The translations under genes were made by a program, and so were the position numbers. Shown one piece after another: positions 1 to 9,743 of a stretch of 48,280 bases of DNA; the stretch's first letter is position 1, and each line of letters starts with the position of its first letter. Source of the stretch: Rikenellaceae bacterium (GTDB taxonomy: Bacteria; Bacteroidota; Bacteroidia; Bacteroidales; Rikenellaceae); the NCBI GenBank assembly GCA_015060045.1, contig SUZH01000012.1, positions 1 to 48,280 of the forward strand, in the 5' to 3' direction. The notes under the pieces were generated by a model. The model had not been told where the DNA came from. It did not search any database and was given only the letters and a program-made list of their open reading frames with translations.

Positions 1-182
1 GCATGAGGAATATAGTGTAACAAAACAAGTTAGCAATTTCTTATCCATTGCCCATTCTCATGCAAGTTCTTCTTAATGGTTTGATACTCAAAGAATATTA
101 ATCAAACTTCATCAAATATACAAAAAAACATGGAAAAGTCACATCCGAAGTTAAAATTAGATGCAAATTCAACAATTTTTGC

Positions 183-190
183 TATCTTTG
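183..190 (+). promoter_or_regulatory. Bacteroidetes -7 promoter box upstream of the aldolase gene
   Basis: TATCTTTG matches the Bacteroidetes sigma-ABfr -7 consensus TAnnTTTG, 52 nt before the ATG at 243. No clear TTTG -33 box is seen at the usual spacing. Positions 1-182 are AT-rich and hold no gene that I can support; the flanking gene lies outside the window. Confidence 0.6.
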
Positions 191-242
191 TTTGGGTTAT
201 TTTTAATAATATTGCAATACAATAAACCAAATCGATACGAAT

Positions 243-1145
243 ATGAAGAAATTGCGTGGTATTATTCCGCCCATGATTACGCCCCTGAAGGGGAACGATG
301 AGCTGGACCGCGAAGGCGCTGTGCGCCTGGTGGAGCATATGCTGAAGGGTGGCGTGCATGCCCTCTTTATCCTGGGTACGACGGGTGAGGCCCAAAGCCT
401 TACCTACAACCTGCGCTACGAGTTTGTGGAGCTGGTCTTGAAGCAGGTTAATGGTCGTGTGCCTGTCCTGGTGGGTGTGACCGATACGTCGCTCGATGAG
501 AGTGTGCGTCTGGCCGAGCATGCCAAGAAGTGTGGTGCGGTGGGTGTTGTAGCCGCTGCTCCCTACTACTTCGCTGCCTCGCAGCAGGAGCTGATCGAGT
601 ACTACACGGCCTTGGCTGATGCCCTCTGTCTGCCGCTCTACCTCTATAACATGCCCTCGCATGTGAAGGTGTTCCTGGAGGCCAAGACTGTAGCCGCGCT
701 GGCCGATCACCCCAATATCGTGGGCCTGAAGGATTCGTCGGCCAACATGAACTACTTTGAGACGCTGATCTACCTCCTGGGCGATCGTGAGGACTTCTCG
801 CTCTATGTAGGTCCTGAGGAGCTGACCGGCGAGTGTGTGCTGATGGGTGCCGATGGCGGCGTGAATGGTGGTGCCAATATGTTCCCGGAGCTCTATGTCG
901 AGATGTTCAATGCCGCCGAGGCGGGCGATCTGAAGCGTGTGCGTGAGTTGCAGCGTCGCATCATGCAGATCTCGGGCTCGATCTACACGGTGGGTAAATA
1001 TGGCTCGAGCTACCTGAAGGGTGTGAAGTGCTCGTTGTCGCTGCTTGGTATCTGTGACGACTACCTCTCGTGGCCCTATCGTAAGTTCCGTGCCGAGGAG
1101 CGCGAGCGCATCCGCAAGGCGCTGGAGGAGTTGGGCGCTCTGTAA
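243..1145 (+). CDS. DapA/NanA-superfamily aldolase or lyase (dihydrodipicolinate synthase family)
   Basis: The 300-residue protein has the length and fold markers of the class I pyruvate-type aldolases: a GTTGE loop at residues 45-49, the catalytic tyrosine in LYNMP (Y135) and the Schiff-base lysine in GLKDSS (K163). It is cytoplasmic, with no signal peptide. True DHDPS enzymes carry an arginine just after the YNVP motif; here the sequence reads YNMPSHVKV, so lysine biosynthesis is unlikely. The neighbours are a sodium:solute symporter 45 nt downstream and L-fucose isomerase, which point to catabolism of a sugar acid: a sialic acid lyase or a 2-keto-3-deoxy sugar-acid aldolase. Which substrate it uses cannot be told from sequence alone. 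The start is the first ATG in frame, encoding MKKLRG, 52 nt after a promoter box. Confidence 0.85.
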   Translation: MKKLRGIIPPMITPLKGNDELDREGAVRLVEHMLKGGVHALFILGTTGEAQSLTYNLRYEFVELVLKQVNGRVPVLVGVTDTSLDESVRLAEHAKKCGAVGVVAAAPYYFAASQQELIEYYTALADALCLPLYLYNMPSHVKVFLEAKTVAALADHPNIVGLKDSSANMNYFETLIYLLGDREDFSLYVGPEELTGECVLMGADGGVNGGANMFPELYVEMFNAAEAGDLKRVRELQRRIMQISGSIYTVGKYGSSYLKGVKCSLSLLGICDDYLSWPYRKFRAEERERIRKALEELGAL

Positions 1146-1190
1146 AACTTTCAAACCCGAACCTAAACCGCCAACCGATTACTGAATCCT

Positions 1191-2669
1191 ATGGGAATCA
1201 CTTGGATAGATTACCTGATTTTCTTCGCCTTCGTGGCGGGAGTGGTGCTCTTTGGTTGTTCGTTCTATTTCCGTAGCAGCCAAGGCGCGGCAGCCTTTAC
1301 GAAGGCCGAGGGAAAACTTCCTGCGTGGGTCGTGGGTATGTCGATTTTTGCTACCTTCGTCTCCTCGATTTCGTTCCTCGGTCTGCCCGGACAAGCCTTT
1401 GCCGGCAACTGGAATACCTTCGTTTTTTCGCTTTCGATTCCGCTTGCTACCTGGTTGGCAGCCAAGATCTTTATCCCGCTCTACCGTAGTGTGAACAGCG
1501 TCTCGGCCTACCACTATCTGGAATTGAAGTTCGGTTATTGGGCGCGCTGCTATGTTGCGGTCTGCTACCTGTTGACGCAGTTGGCCCGTACGGGTTCGAT
1601 TCTGCTCCTGCTGGCCCTGCCGCTCAATACGATGTTCGGCTGGGATGTCGAGACGATTATCATCTGGACCGGTGTGCTGACGCTGCTCTACTCGCTCATG
1701 GGTGGTATTGCGGCCGTGATGTGGACCGATGCTATTCAGGGTATCATCCTGATCCTGGGTGCGGTTGCGTGTGCCCTGCTTTTGACCTTCTCGATGCCCG
1801 AGGGCCCGTCGCAACTCTTCTCGATTGCTGCCGAGCACGGGAAGTTCTCGCTCGGTTCGTTTGGCGCTTCGCTCGTGGAGCCGACCTTCTGGGTGGTGCT
1901 GATCTATGGTCTGTTTACCAACATGCAGAACTACGGTATCGATCAAAACTATGTGCAGCGCTACATGACGGCCAAATCGACGGCCGAGGCGGTGAAATCG
2001 ACCTTGTTCGGATCGCTGCTCTATGTGCCTGTTTCGCTGATTTTTGTCTACATCGGTACGGCTTTGTTCTCCTACTACACGGCGCAGCCCGATCTGCTGC
2101 CCGTAGGTACGGCCTCGGACAAGGTCTTCCCGCACTTCATCGTCTATGGTCTGCCGACCGGTCTGACGGGTTTGGTGATTGCTTCGCTCTTCTCGGCGGG
2201 TATGTCGACCATCTCGACCTCGATCAACTCGGCTGCAACGATCATTCTGACCGACTTTGCACAGCGTTTTGCCAAGAAGCCGATGAACGAGAAGAAGAAT
2301 ATGACGGTTTTGTACCTTGCTTCGTTTGCGGTGGGTGGCCTCGGTATTCTGATGGGTCTGGCGATGATGCACATCGACGGTGTGCTGGATGCTTGGTGGA
2401 AACTCGCCTCGATCTTCAGTGGCGGTATGCTGGGTCTGTTCCTCTTGGCGCTGGCTTGCCGTAAGCCGAACCGCACGGCCTCGATCCTGGGTGTTGTGGT
2501 TGGCTTGATGGTGATTGCCTGGATGAGCCTCTCGCCCTTCATTAACGAGGGTCAGCCCTTCTACGAATTCCGCTCGTCGCTGCATACCTATCTGACGATT
2601 GTATTGGGTACGACGGCAATCTTTGTGGTGGGCTTCGTTTTGACGAAACTTTTGAAGAGCAAAGAGTAA
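1191..2669 (+). CDS. Sodium:solute symporter (SSS family)
   Basis: The 492-residue polytopic inner-membrane protein has about 13 hydrophobic segments and the typical SSS N-terminus (WIDYLIFFAFV, then SIFATFVSSISFLG near residues 51-64). A later segment rich in Ser/Thr (SAGMSTISTSINSAAT, about residues 335-350) corresponds to the helix that carries sodium ligands in this family. It should import an organic solute with sodium. SSS members carry sugars, sialic acid, proline and other solutes, so the substrate is inferred only from context: it follows an aldolase by 45 nt and precedes fucI, suggesting a sugar or sugar acid. It is probably co-transcribed with the aldolase. Confidence 0.88.
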   Translation: MGITWIDYLIFFAFVAGVVLFGCSFYFRSSQGAAAFTKAEGKLPAWVVGMSIFATFVSSISFLGLPGQAFAGNWNTFVFSLSIPLATWLAAKIFIPLYRSVNSVSAYHYLELKFGYWARCYVAVCYLLTQLARTGSILLLLALPLNTMFGWDVETIIIWTGVLTLLYSLMGGIAAVMWTDAIQGIILILGAVACALLLTFSMPEGPSQLFSIAAEHGKFSLGSFGASLVEPTFWVVLIYGLFTNMQNYGIDQNYVQRYMTAKSTAEAVKSTLFGSLLYVPVSLIFVYIGTALFSYYTAQPDLLPVGTASDKVFPHFIVYGLPTGLTGLVIASLFSAGMSTISTSINSAATIILTDFAQRFAKKPMNEKKNMTVLYLASFAVGGLGILMGLAMMHIDGVLDAWWKLASIFSGGMLGLFLLALACRKPNRTASILGVVVGLMVIAWMSLSPFINEGQPFYEFRSSLHTYLTIVLGTTAIFVVGFVLTKLLKSKE

Positions 2670-2718
2670 ATAAAGAGGAGAGAGCGAAGAGTTGAAAGTT
2701 GATGTTTGCTGTATGTGG

Positions 2719-2792
2719 CATTCTGCGTACGACCGATGAATCTCTATCGGGATAGTTGGCTATAACGGAGATTCTTCACTTCGTTCAGAATG
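2719..2792. repeat. Nested palindromic intergenic element
   Basis: Two inverted repeats are nested: outer arms CATTCTG (2719-2725) and CAGAATG (2786-2792), and inner arms GAATCTC (2738-2744) and GAGATTC (2768-2774), with 12- and 11-nt spacers between outer and inner arms. A small palindrome CTATCGGGATAG sits at 2744-2755. The whole can fold into one long interrupted hairpin in DNA or RNA. It lies in the 343-bp gap between symporter and fucI and resembles a REP/BIME-like dispersed element; whether it recurs in the genome cannot be seen here. Confidence 0.55.
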
Positions 2793-2888
2793 ATAAATCA
2801 GCCAATCGGACAAGGCGATTTTGCGTATTCTCCTGGTTGCTTTGGGGAAATCTCGGTGCCCAGCGTGGCAAAGGGAGCGAAGCGACCA

Positions 2889-2953
2889 AGCCCCTGCCTA
2901 AGGCGGGGGTTTGGGGGTGGGTAAAATCTGCAAAGCGCCGCCAACGGCGGCGG
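2889..2953. repeat. GC-rich hairpin pair in the symporter-fucI gap
   Basis: CCCCTGCC and GGCGGGGG (about 2891-2909) can pair across a TAA loop, and CGCCGCC (2936-2942) pairs perfectly with GGCGGCG (2946-2952). Neither is followed by a T-run, so they are not obvious terminators. Together with the palindromic unit at 2719-2792 they fill the gap. I see no coding gene in 2670-3012. Confidence 0.4.
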
Positions 2954-3012
2954 ATACGGCCTTGATTAGAAAACATAACATTAAATAACTATAACCATTA
3001 ATTAGTATTCCT

Positions 3013-4785
3013 ATGAAAAACTACCCGAAAATTGGTATTCGTCCTGTGATTGACGGCCGCCGCCGTGGTGTGCGTGAGTCGTTGGAGCAGAAGACGATGG
3101 GTATGGCCCAGTCGGTGGCCAAGTTCTATTCGGAGAACCTGCGTTATACGGACGGTACGCCCGTAGAGTGCGTGATTGCCGACACGACGATCGGTGGCGT
3201 GGCTGAGGCTGCTGCCTGCGCTGCCAAGTTCCGCGATAACAATGTGGGTGCCGTGCTGTCGGTAACCCCCTGCTGGTGCTATGGTACGGAGACGATCGAT
3301 ATGGACCCGCTGATGCCGAAGGCTATCTGGGGCTTCAACGGTACGGAGCGTCCGGGTGCTGTGTATCTGGCTGCTGCGCTGGCTGCTCACACGCAGAAGG
3401 GCCTGCCCGCATTCGGTATCTATGGCCGTAACGTGCAGGATGTGGAGGATATGTCGATTCCCGAGGATGTACAGGAGAAACTTCTGCTGTTCGGTCGTGC
3501 TGCTGTGGCCGTGATGCAGATGAAGGGTCAGTCGTACCTCTCGATCGGTTCGGTATCGATGGGTATTGCCGGTTCGACCTGCGACCCCAACTTCTTCCAG
3601 GAGTACCTCGGTATGCGCAACGAGTATGTCGATGAGACGGAGATTCTGCGCCGCATGGATTTGGGGATCTACGACCAGGAGGAGTTTGAGAAGGCCATGA
3701 AGTGGGTAGAGCAGTATTGCAAGCCCAACGAGGGTCAGGACTTCAACCGCGAGGATCTGGTTTACAACCGTGAGGAGAAGGATCAGAATTGGGAGTTCGT
3801 TGTAAAGATGATGCTCATCATGCGCGACCTGATGATTGGTAACGAGAAGCTCAAGGAGATGGGCTACGAGGAGGAGGGCTGCGGCCACAACGCCATCGTG
3901 GGCGGTTTCCAGGGCCAGCGTCAGTGGACCGACTGGAAACCCAATGGCGACTTTGCCGAGGCAATGCTCAACTCGTCGTATGACTGGAACGGTATGCGTG
4001 AGCCGATCGTGCTGGCTACCGAGAACGATACGCTGAACGGTGTTTCGATGCTCTTGATGAAGCTGCTGACGAACCGCTCGCAGATGTTTGCCGATGTGCG
4101 TACCTATTGGTCGCCCGAGGCCGTGGAGCGCGTATCGGGCATGAAGCTCGAGGGCAAGGCTGCCGGTGGTATCATCCACCTCATCAACTCGGGTGCTTGT
4201 ACGCTCGACGCTACGGGTCAGCAGTCGGATGCGGATGGTAATCCGATCATGAAGCCCTTCTGGGAGATCACCGAGGAGGAGAAGAACAAGTGCTTGGCTG
4301 CCACGACGTGGTATCCGGCCGATCGCGGCTACTTCCGTGGCGGTGGTTACTCGTCGCACTTCCTTACGCGCGGTGAGATGCCGATGACGATGTGCCGTCT
4401 GAACCTGGTGAAGGGCCTTGGTCCCGTGATGCAGATTGCCGAGGGTTGGGCTGTGGATACCGATCCGCACATCTTCAAGGTGATCAACGAGCGCACCGAC
4501 CGCACCTGGCCGACGACCTGGTTCGCTCCGCGTCTGACTGGAGAGGGTAACTTCAAGGATGTTTACTCGGTGATGAATAACTGGGGTGCCAACCACGGCG
4601 CGATCAGCTACGGCCACATTGGTGCCGAGCTTATTACGCTCTGCTCGATGCTCCGTATCCCGGTCTGCATGCACAACGTGGATGAGGATAAGATCTTCCG
4701 TCCCTCGTCGTGGGCTGCCCACGGCATGGATAAGGAGGGTGCCGATTATCGTGCCTGCCAGAATTATGGTCCGATCTACAAGTAA
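3013..4785 (+). CDS. fucI: L-fucose isomerase
   Basis: The 590-residue cytoplasmic enzyme interconverts L-fucose and L-fuculose (also D-arabinose and D-ribulose) with a divalent metal, usually manganese. It matches the E. coli enzyme almost residue for residue: the catalytic pair and metal ligands fall at the same numbers, E337 in [10 protein letters not shown]361 in [10 protein letters not shown] and H528 in NNWGANHGA. The length (590 against 591) is full. It follows the aldolase and symporter genes but after a 343-nt gap with palindromes, so it may be separately expressed. No fuculose kinase, fuculose-phosphate aldolase or FucP permease gene is in the window. A strong hairpin terminator follows. 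Confidence 0.96.
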   Translation: MKNYPKIGIRPVIDGRRRGVRESLEQKTMGMAQSVAKFYSENLRYTDGTPVECVIADTTIGGVAEAAACAAKFRDNNVGAVLSVTPCWCYGTETIDMDPLMPKAIWGFNGTERPGAVYLAAALAAHTQKGLPAFGIYGRNVQDVEDMSIPEDVQEKLLLFGRAAVAVMQMKGQSYLSIGSVSMGIAGSTCDPNFFQEYLGMRNEYVDETEILRRMDLGIYDQEEFEKAMKWVEQYCKPNEGQDFNREDLVYNREEKDQNWEFVVKMMLIMRDLMIGNEKLKEMGYEEEGCGHNAIVGGFQGQRQWTDWKPNGDFAEAMLNSSYDWNGMREPIVLATENDTLNGVSMLLMKLLTNRSQMFADVRTYWSPEAVERVSGMKLEGKAAGGIIHLINSGACTLDATGQQSDADGNPIMKPFWEITEEEKNKCLAATTWYPADRGYFRGGGYSSHFLTRGEMPMTMCRLNLVKGLGPVMQIAEGWAVDTDPHIFKVINERTDRTWPTTWFAPRLTGEGNFKDVYSVMNNWGANHGAISYGHIGAELITLCSMLRIPVCMHNVDEDKIFRPSSWAAHGMDKEGADYRACQNYGPIYK

Positions 4786-4803
4786 TTCGGAGGTTGAAAC
4801 TCG

Positions 4804-4840
4804 AAAAAGGGTCGTGGCATCGCCACGGCCCTTTTTGTTT
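4804..4840 (+). terminator. Rho-independent terminator after fucI
   Basis: A ten-pair GC-rich stem (GGGTCGTGGC with GCCACGGCCC, one G-T pair) with a three-base loop is extended by five A-T pairs and ends in CTTTTTGTTT. It closes the sugar cluster 19 nt after the fucI stop. Confidence 0.9.
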
Positions 4841-4931
4841 GCTGTGTTTTGAGGTTTAGGGGCTGCTCGCTGTGAAAGACGGGCGGCCTCTATTCCTTTT
4901 TGCTACAAGCGTAGCTTTTCTTGCGCTTTCG

Positions 4932-4963
4932 TTTGGCTTTTTCGGGGGCTTTTTGTAACTTTG
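4932..4963 (+). promoter_or_regulatory. Bacteroidetes promoter for the glycanase gene run
   Basis: TTTG at 4932-4935 and TAACTTTG at 4956-4963 match the -33 and -7 boxes with 20 nt between them, close to the family optimum. The ATG at 4987 follows by 23 nt. This is the most complete promoter in the carbohydrate region and probably drives the four-gene run to 14640. Confidence 0.75.
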
Positions 4964-4986
4964 TAAAATACCGAAGAACTACACCT

Positions 4987-7900
4987 ATGAACTCCATTAC
5001 TCGAAAAATGCTGGTCCTGCTGCTTTTCGTGGGGCTTATGTTGCCTGCTACGGCGCAAACACTCGATGAGGCCTTCCGTCGTCCGACGGGGGATGCCAAA
5101 CCCTGGACGTTGTGGTATTGGATGTATGGTGCCATCTCCGAGGAGGGGGTGCGTGAAGATCTGCGTTCGATGGCCGAGGCGGGGTTAGGCGGCGCCTACC
5201 TCGTGACGATCCGTTCGAGCAACGATCCGCGCGGTGTGCCGTTCCAGGGCGACTCGGATCAGCTGACCGAGAATTGGTGGCAGCGTGTCGGTGCCGCTTT
5301 CGATGAGGCGGATAAACTCGGACTGCAGCTGGGCGTCCATATCTGCGATGGCTTCGCCTTGGCCGGAGGTCCGTGGATCTCGCCCGAGGAGTCGATGCAG
5401 AAGGTAGTCTTCGCGGAGCGTTATCTCGCCGAGGGCGGTGCATATGACATGGAGCTTGCGAAGCCCGATCATTACGAAAATTACTACGAAGATATTGCCC
5501 TCTATGCCATGCCCGAGAAGGGGGGTACACCGATTACGGTGAAGCCGAGCGTGCGGTGTGAGAACCTCGACCCGTCGGCCACTGAGAAGCAACGTGTCTC
5601 GATCGACGAGAAGGGGGTGATCCGTGCCGGCGCTCCGTGCCGACTGATCTATACCTTCCCCGAGGAGGTGACGGTGCGTAACCTGGAGGTAATTCTTGCG
5701 GGCAATAACTACCAGGCGCACCGCCTGCGCATCAGCGCCAAGCAGGCTGATGGCTCGTATGGCTTTGTCTCGCAACTCGAGCCGGCCCGTCACGGGTGGC
5801 AAAATACCGACTTCCAATCGACCCACGCCATTCCGCCAACCACGAGTCGCGAATTTATTGTGGAGTGGACGCCCGTAGGGAGCGAACCGGGGTCGGAGGA
5901 TCTCGATGCTGCCAAGTGGAAGGCCAATCTGAAGATCAAGGAGATTAAGTTTGGCAGTGAGCCACGCATCCACCAGTGGGAGGGCAAGGCCGGTTATGTG
6001 TGGCGTGTTGCCCGCTCGACGGGAGATCGCGTCTCGCAGGCGGAGTGTGTGCAGCCGGATGAGCTGATCAACCTGACGGATAGCCTGCAGGGGGATCGTC
6101 TGCGTTGCACGTTGCCGGCGGGTAGCTGGCGCCTGTTACGCATCGGGCACACCTCAACGGGCCACACGAATGCTACAGGTGGCGCCGGTCGCGGTCTGGA
6201 GTGTGATAAGTTTAGCCGCGAGGCGGTTGGTAAGCAGATCGATAACTGGTTTGGTAAGGTCTATCGCACGATCGATCCCGAAGTGGCCAAGCGTGTGCTG
6301 AAGATCCTCTACGTCGATAGCTGGGAGTGCGGTTCGCAGAATTGGAGCGAAAATTTCGCGGCCGAGTTCAAGGCGCGTCGTGGCTACGACCTGATGCCGT
6401 GGCTGCCCCTCTTTGCGGGTGTGCCGATGGCCTCGGTCGAGCAGTCGGAGCAGGTGTTGCGCGACGTGCGTGAAACGATTGGCGAGCTGATCCACGATGT
6501 ATTCTTCGATGTGCTGGCCGAGAAGGCGGACGAGTATGACTGCCGCTTCACGGCCGAGAGCGTAGCGCCGACGATGATCAGCGACGGCATGTACCACTAC
6601 GACAAGGTCGATCTGCCGATGGGTGAGTTCTGGCTCAACAGCCCCACGCACGACAAGCCGAACGATATGCTGGATGCCATCAGTGGTGGCCATCTCTATG
6701 GCAAGCGCGTAATCTCGGCCGAGGGTTTTACGGCCGTGCGCGGTGTGTGGGAGGAGACGCCGAAGATGCTGAAACCCGTCCTGGATCGCAACTATGCGCT
6801 GGGCCTGAATCGCCTGGTCTATCATGTCTATACGCATAACCCCTGGATGAACCGCAAACCGGGCATGACGCTCGACGGTATCGGCCTCTTCTTCCAGCGC
6901 GATAACACCTGGTTTAAGTATGGCGCACGCGGCATGAACGACTACGCGGCCCGTTGTCAGGTGCTGTTGCAGTATGGCGTGCCGGTGGTTGATCTGGCGG
7001 TCTTTACGGGCGAAGAGATGCCGCGCCGCTCGATCCTGCCCGATCGTCTGGTGGGGTCGCTGCCCGGATTGTTTGGTGAGGAGCGCATCGCCAGTGAGCG
7101 TGTGCGCCTCAAGAACGAAGGCCAACCGACGCGCGTAAAACCTGTTGGTGTAACCCACTCGGCCAACATGGCCGATCCCGAGGATTGGATCAACCCCCTG
7201 CGTGGCTATGCGTATGATTCGTTCAACCGCGATGCTCTTATGCGCCTGGCCGAGGTGCAGGATGGTCGCGTGGTGCTGCCCGGTGGTGCTTCGTACCGTG
7301 TCTTTGTGATCCCCGAGGCACGCCCGATGAATCCCGAAAGACCGATGTCGGAGGAGGTGAAGGCAAAGATCGAGGCGCTGAAAAAGGGTGGTGCCGTTGT
7401 GCTGGATCAACCTTACACGGCAGAGGATTTCGCGGCCTATGGCTTGGAACGCGATGTGATTGTTCCCGAAAATATCGCCTGGGCGCACCGTCGTTCGGCG
7501 GAGGAGCAGACCGATATCTACTTCTTGAGCAACCAGCTCGACGAGGCACGCCGACTGACCGCATCGTTGCGTGTGGCGGGTCGTGTGCCTGAACTCTGGA
7601 ATCCGATGACGGGCGAGATTTCGGATGCCGCTTCGTGGCGTGTCGCAGGTGGTCGCACGGAGGTTGATCTGCAGCTCGCAGCGGGCGAGTCGATCTTTGT
7701 GGTTTTCCGTCGCGCTGGCGAACAGATGCCGATTGAGCCGAAGCATGTAGCGATCGCCCCGCTGGATGTTACCTCCGATTGGTGGCTCACGTTCCACCTT
7801 GATGATGAGGGTGTTCGAACCGAGCGCGCGAAGAAACTCTTTGATTGGACGACCAGCCCCGAATGGCGTCTGAAATACTTCTCGGGTACGGTGACCTACC

Positions 7901-8235
7901 GCACGACGTTCCGCTACCGTGCGAAGGGCGATCGGGTGATCCTGCAACTGCCCGCGGTCTATGACGTAGCGGCCGTGAAACTGAACGGTAAAAAGTGCGG
8001 TATCGTCTGGACGGCACCCTATGAGGTGGATGTGACGGAGGCGATTCGTCGTGGCGAGAATGAGCTCATCATCGAGGTGCAGAACACCTGGGCCAACGCC
8101 CTGCGCGGTGCCGATATGGGCAAAGCCCCCTACCGCCACATCTGGACCAATGCGACCTATCGCCGCAAGAGCGAAGAGCTGCTGCCGGCCGGTATGGTGG
8201 GTACGCTGCATATCAAGACAATCAGAACCAAATAA
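4987..8235 (+). CDS. Exported GH106-like alpha-L-rhamnosidase
   Basis: From the ATG at 4987 the protein has 1082 residues and begins with a signal peptide (MNSITRKMLVLLLFVGLMLPATAQ). An upstream in-frame extension lies over the promoter and was not used. The N-terminal motif PWTLWYWMYGAISEEGVREDL with GLGGAYL, the large central catalytic region and the C-terminal beta-sandwich ending in LLPAGMVGTLHI are characteristic of Glyco_hydro_106 proteins, which remove terminal alpha-L-rhamnose from pectic chains. The length is typical. It heads a same-strand run of exported enzymes, only 24 nt from the esterase gene, so a shared transcript is likely. Family assignment is firm; the exact linkage cleaved is inference. 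Confidence 0.85.
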   Translation: MNSITRKMLVLLLFVGLMLPATAQTLDEAFRRPTGDAKPWTLWYWMYGAISEEGVREDLRSMAEAGLGGAYLVTIRSSNDPRGVPFQGDSDQLTENWWQRVGAAFDEADKLGLQLGVHICDGFALAGGPWISPEESMQKVVFAERYLAEGGAYDMELAKPDHYENYYEDIALYAMPEKGGTPITVKPSVRCENLDPSATEKQRVSIDEKGVIRAGAPCRLIYTFPEEVTVRNLEVILAGNNYQAHRLRISAKQADGSYGFVSQLEPARHGWQNTDFQSTHAIPPTTSREFIVEWTPVGSEPGSEDLDAAKWKANLKIKEIKFGSEPRIHQWEGKAGYVWRVARSTGDRVSQAECVQPDELINLTDSLQGDRLRCTLPAGSWRLLRIGHTSTGHTNATGGAGRGLECDKFSREAVGKQIDNWFGKVYRTIDPEVAKRVLKILYVDSWECGSQNWSENFAAEFKARRGYDLMPWLPLFAGVPMASVEQSEQVLRDVRETIGELIHDVFFDVLAEKADEYDCRFTAESVAPTMISDGMYHYDKVDLPMGEFWLNSPTHDKPNDMLDAISGGHLYGKRVISAEGFTAVRGVWEETPKMLKPVLDRNYALGLNRLVYHVYTHNPWMNRKPGMTLDGIGLFFQRDNTWFKYGARGMNDYAARCQVLLQYGVPVVDLAVFTGEEMPRRSILPDRLVGSLPGLFGEERIASERVRLKNEGQPTRVKPVGVTHSANMADPEDWINPLRGYAYDSFNRDALMRLAEVQDGRVVLPGGASYRVFVIPEARPMNPERPMSEEVKAKIEALKKGGAVVLDQPYTAEDFAAYGLERDVIVPENIAWAHRRSAEEQTDIYFLSNQLDEARRLTASLRVAGRVPELWNPMTGEISDAASWRVAGGRTEVDLQLAAGESIFVVFRRAGEQMPIEPKHVAIAPLDVTSDWWLTFHLDDEGVRTERAKKLFDWTTSPEWRLKYFSGTVTYRTTFRYRAKGDRVILQLPAVYDVAAVKLNGKKCGIVWTAPYEVDVTEAIRRGENELIIEVQNTWANALRGADMGKAPYRHIWTNATYRRKSEELLPAGMVGTLHIKTIRTK

Positions 8236-8259
8236 GCCAAATAATAAACCACAACCGAT

Positions 8260-9714
8260 ATGAAACTACAACGTTTTCTGCTGCTGACGGTAGCGGCAAT
8301 GATGGCCCTCACGGCCCGGGCGGAGGTGAAGCTTCCTGCCTTCTTCATGGATAATATGGTGCTGCAACAGCAGACCATGGCCCGCTTGTGGGGTACGGCG
8401 ACGCCCAAGAAAGAGGTCACGCTGACCGCTTCGTGGAGCGATGCGAAGTACACGGCGAAGGCTGACAAGAAGGGTAAGTTTATGATCGAATTCCCTACCA
8501 TCGAGGCGGGTGGCCCGTACGAAGTGACGGTATCGGATGGCGAGGCCGTGACGCTGAAGAATGTGATGTTGGGCGAGGTGTGGATCTGCTCGGGTCAGTC
8601 GAATATGGAGATGCCGATGAAGGGCTTTAAGAACCAGCCCGTGGAGAATGGCAACATCGACGCTGCGAAGGGTACGAATCCCAATATCCGCCTCTTTACC
8701 GTGAAGCGTAATGCCAAGATCGCGGAGGTGGAGGATGTCATCGGTAAGTGGGAGGAGGCTAAGCCCCTCTCGATCCGCGATTTCTCGGCTACGGCCTACT
8801 ACTTCGGCCGCATGCTCGAGGAGGAGCTGCAGGTGCCCGTGGGACTGATCTGTGTGGCGTGGGGCGGTTCGGCCTGCGAGGCGTGGATGACCCCCGAGAT
8901 GCTGGAGAATTTCCCGCAGGTGAAGCTCCCCAAGACGCAGGAGGAGGTCGACAAGACGCAACAGCGTTGCCCGACTGCCTTGTGGAACGGCATGATGCGC
9001 CCGCTGGTGGGTATGGCCATGCGCGGTGTGATTTGGTACCAGGGTTGCGACAACTGGAACCGTGCCTACTACTACGCCGATCTGCACGCCACGATGATCC
9101 GTGGCTGGCGTGAGCAGTGGGGTATTGGCGATTTCCCCTTCTACTATTGCCAGATCGCTCCGTTCGACTACGACATCATTACGGCTGTGGGGCAACCTCG
9201 CTACAATTCGGCCTACCTGCGTGAGCAGCAGGCTAAGGTGGAGCATATGGTACCCAATTCGGGTATGGCCGTTCTGCTCGATGTGGGCATGGAGCGCGGT
9301 ATCCATCCCTATGACAAGCAGACCCCGGGTGAGCGTCTGGCACTCCATGCGCTGAATAAGACCTATGGCTGGGAGGGTATCTATTGCGATGCCCCGATCT
9401 ATAAGGGAATCGAGATCAAGGGCAATGTGGTGGAGGTGTCGTTCGACCGCTCGCCGATGTGGATCTCGTGCAAGCATGGTTTCGAGTCGAAGTGCTTCGA
9501 GGTGGCAGGTGAAGATCGCGTATTCTACCCCGCCAAGGCTGAGGTGAAGCAGAAGAAGATGATCGTCAGCTCGGAACAGGTGCCCCACCCCGTGGCCGTG
9601 CGCTATGGCTTTAAGGATTGGTGCGTAGGCGACCTCTATGGCTCGGATGGTTTGCCCATTTCGTCGTTCCGTTCGGATGATTGGGCTGATCCCGCACCGA
9701 TTAAGGAGAATTAA
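8260..9714 (+). CDS. Exported sialate O-acetylesterase-type SGNH esterase
   Basis: The 484-residue protein has a signal peptide (cut near residue 21 after ALTARA), an N-terminal beta domain beginning LPAFFMDNMVLQQQ, and the SGNH catalytic core. SGQSNM at 111-116 places the nucleophile at S114, and DVGMERGIHPYDK near 341-353 supplies the Asp and His (H349). These are diagnostic of the sialate O-acetylesterase family (PF03629). Members deacetylate sialic acids but also acetylated plant polysaccharides. Next to a rhamnosidase and pectate lyases, a pectin or rhamnogalacturonan acetylesterase role is as likely as a sialate one. The name reflects the family rather than proven substrate. Confidence 0.88.
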   Translation: MKLQRFLLLTVAAMMALTARAEVKLPAFFMDNMVLQQQTMARLWGTATPKKEVTLTASWSDAKYTAKADKKGKFMIEFPTIEAGGPYEVTVSDGEAVTLKNVMLGEVWICSGQSNMEMPMKGFKNQPVENGNIDAAKGTNPNIRLFTVKRNAKIAEVEDVIGKWEEAKPLSIRDFSATAYYFGRMLEEELQVPVGLICVAWGGSACEAWMTPEMLENFPQVKLPKTQEEVDKTQQRCPTALWNGMMRPLVGMAMRGVIWYQGCDNWNRAYYYADLHATMIRGWREQWGIGDFPFYYCQIAPFDYDIITAVGQPRYNSAYLREQQAKVEHMVPNSGMAVLLDVGMERGIHPYDKQTPGERLALHALNKTYGWEGIYCDAPIYKGIEIKGNVVEVSFDRSPMWISCKHGFESKCFEVAGEDRVFYPAKAEVKQKKMIVSSEQVPHPVAVRYGFKDWCVGDLYGSDGLPISSFRSDDWADPAPIKEN

Positions 9715-9743
9715 AGATTTAGAATTAAGAATTAAAAATTGCG

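Noticed and set aside
243..1145. Annotation as lysine-pathway dihydrodipicolinate synthase
   Set aside because: The arginine after the YNxP motif is missing and the neighbours are sugar-use genes.
2756..2965. Short open frames on both strands in the symporter-fucI gap
   Set aside because: They run through the palindromic repeats and GC-rich hairpins and read as Arg-rich low-complexity peptides; no promoter or start context.
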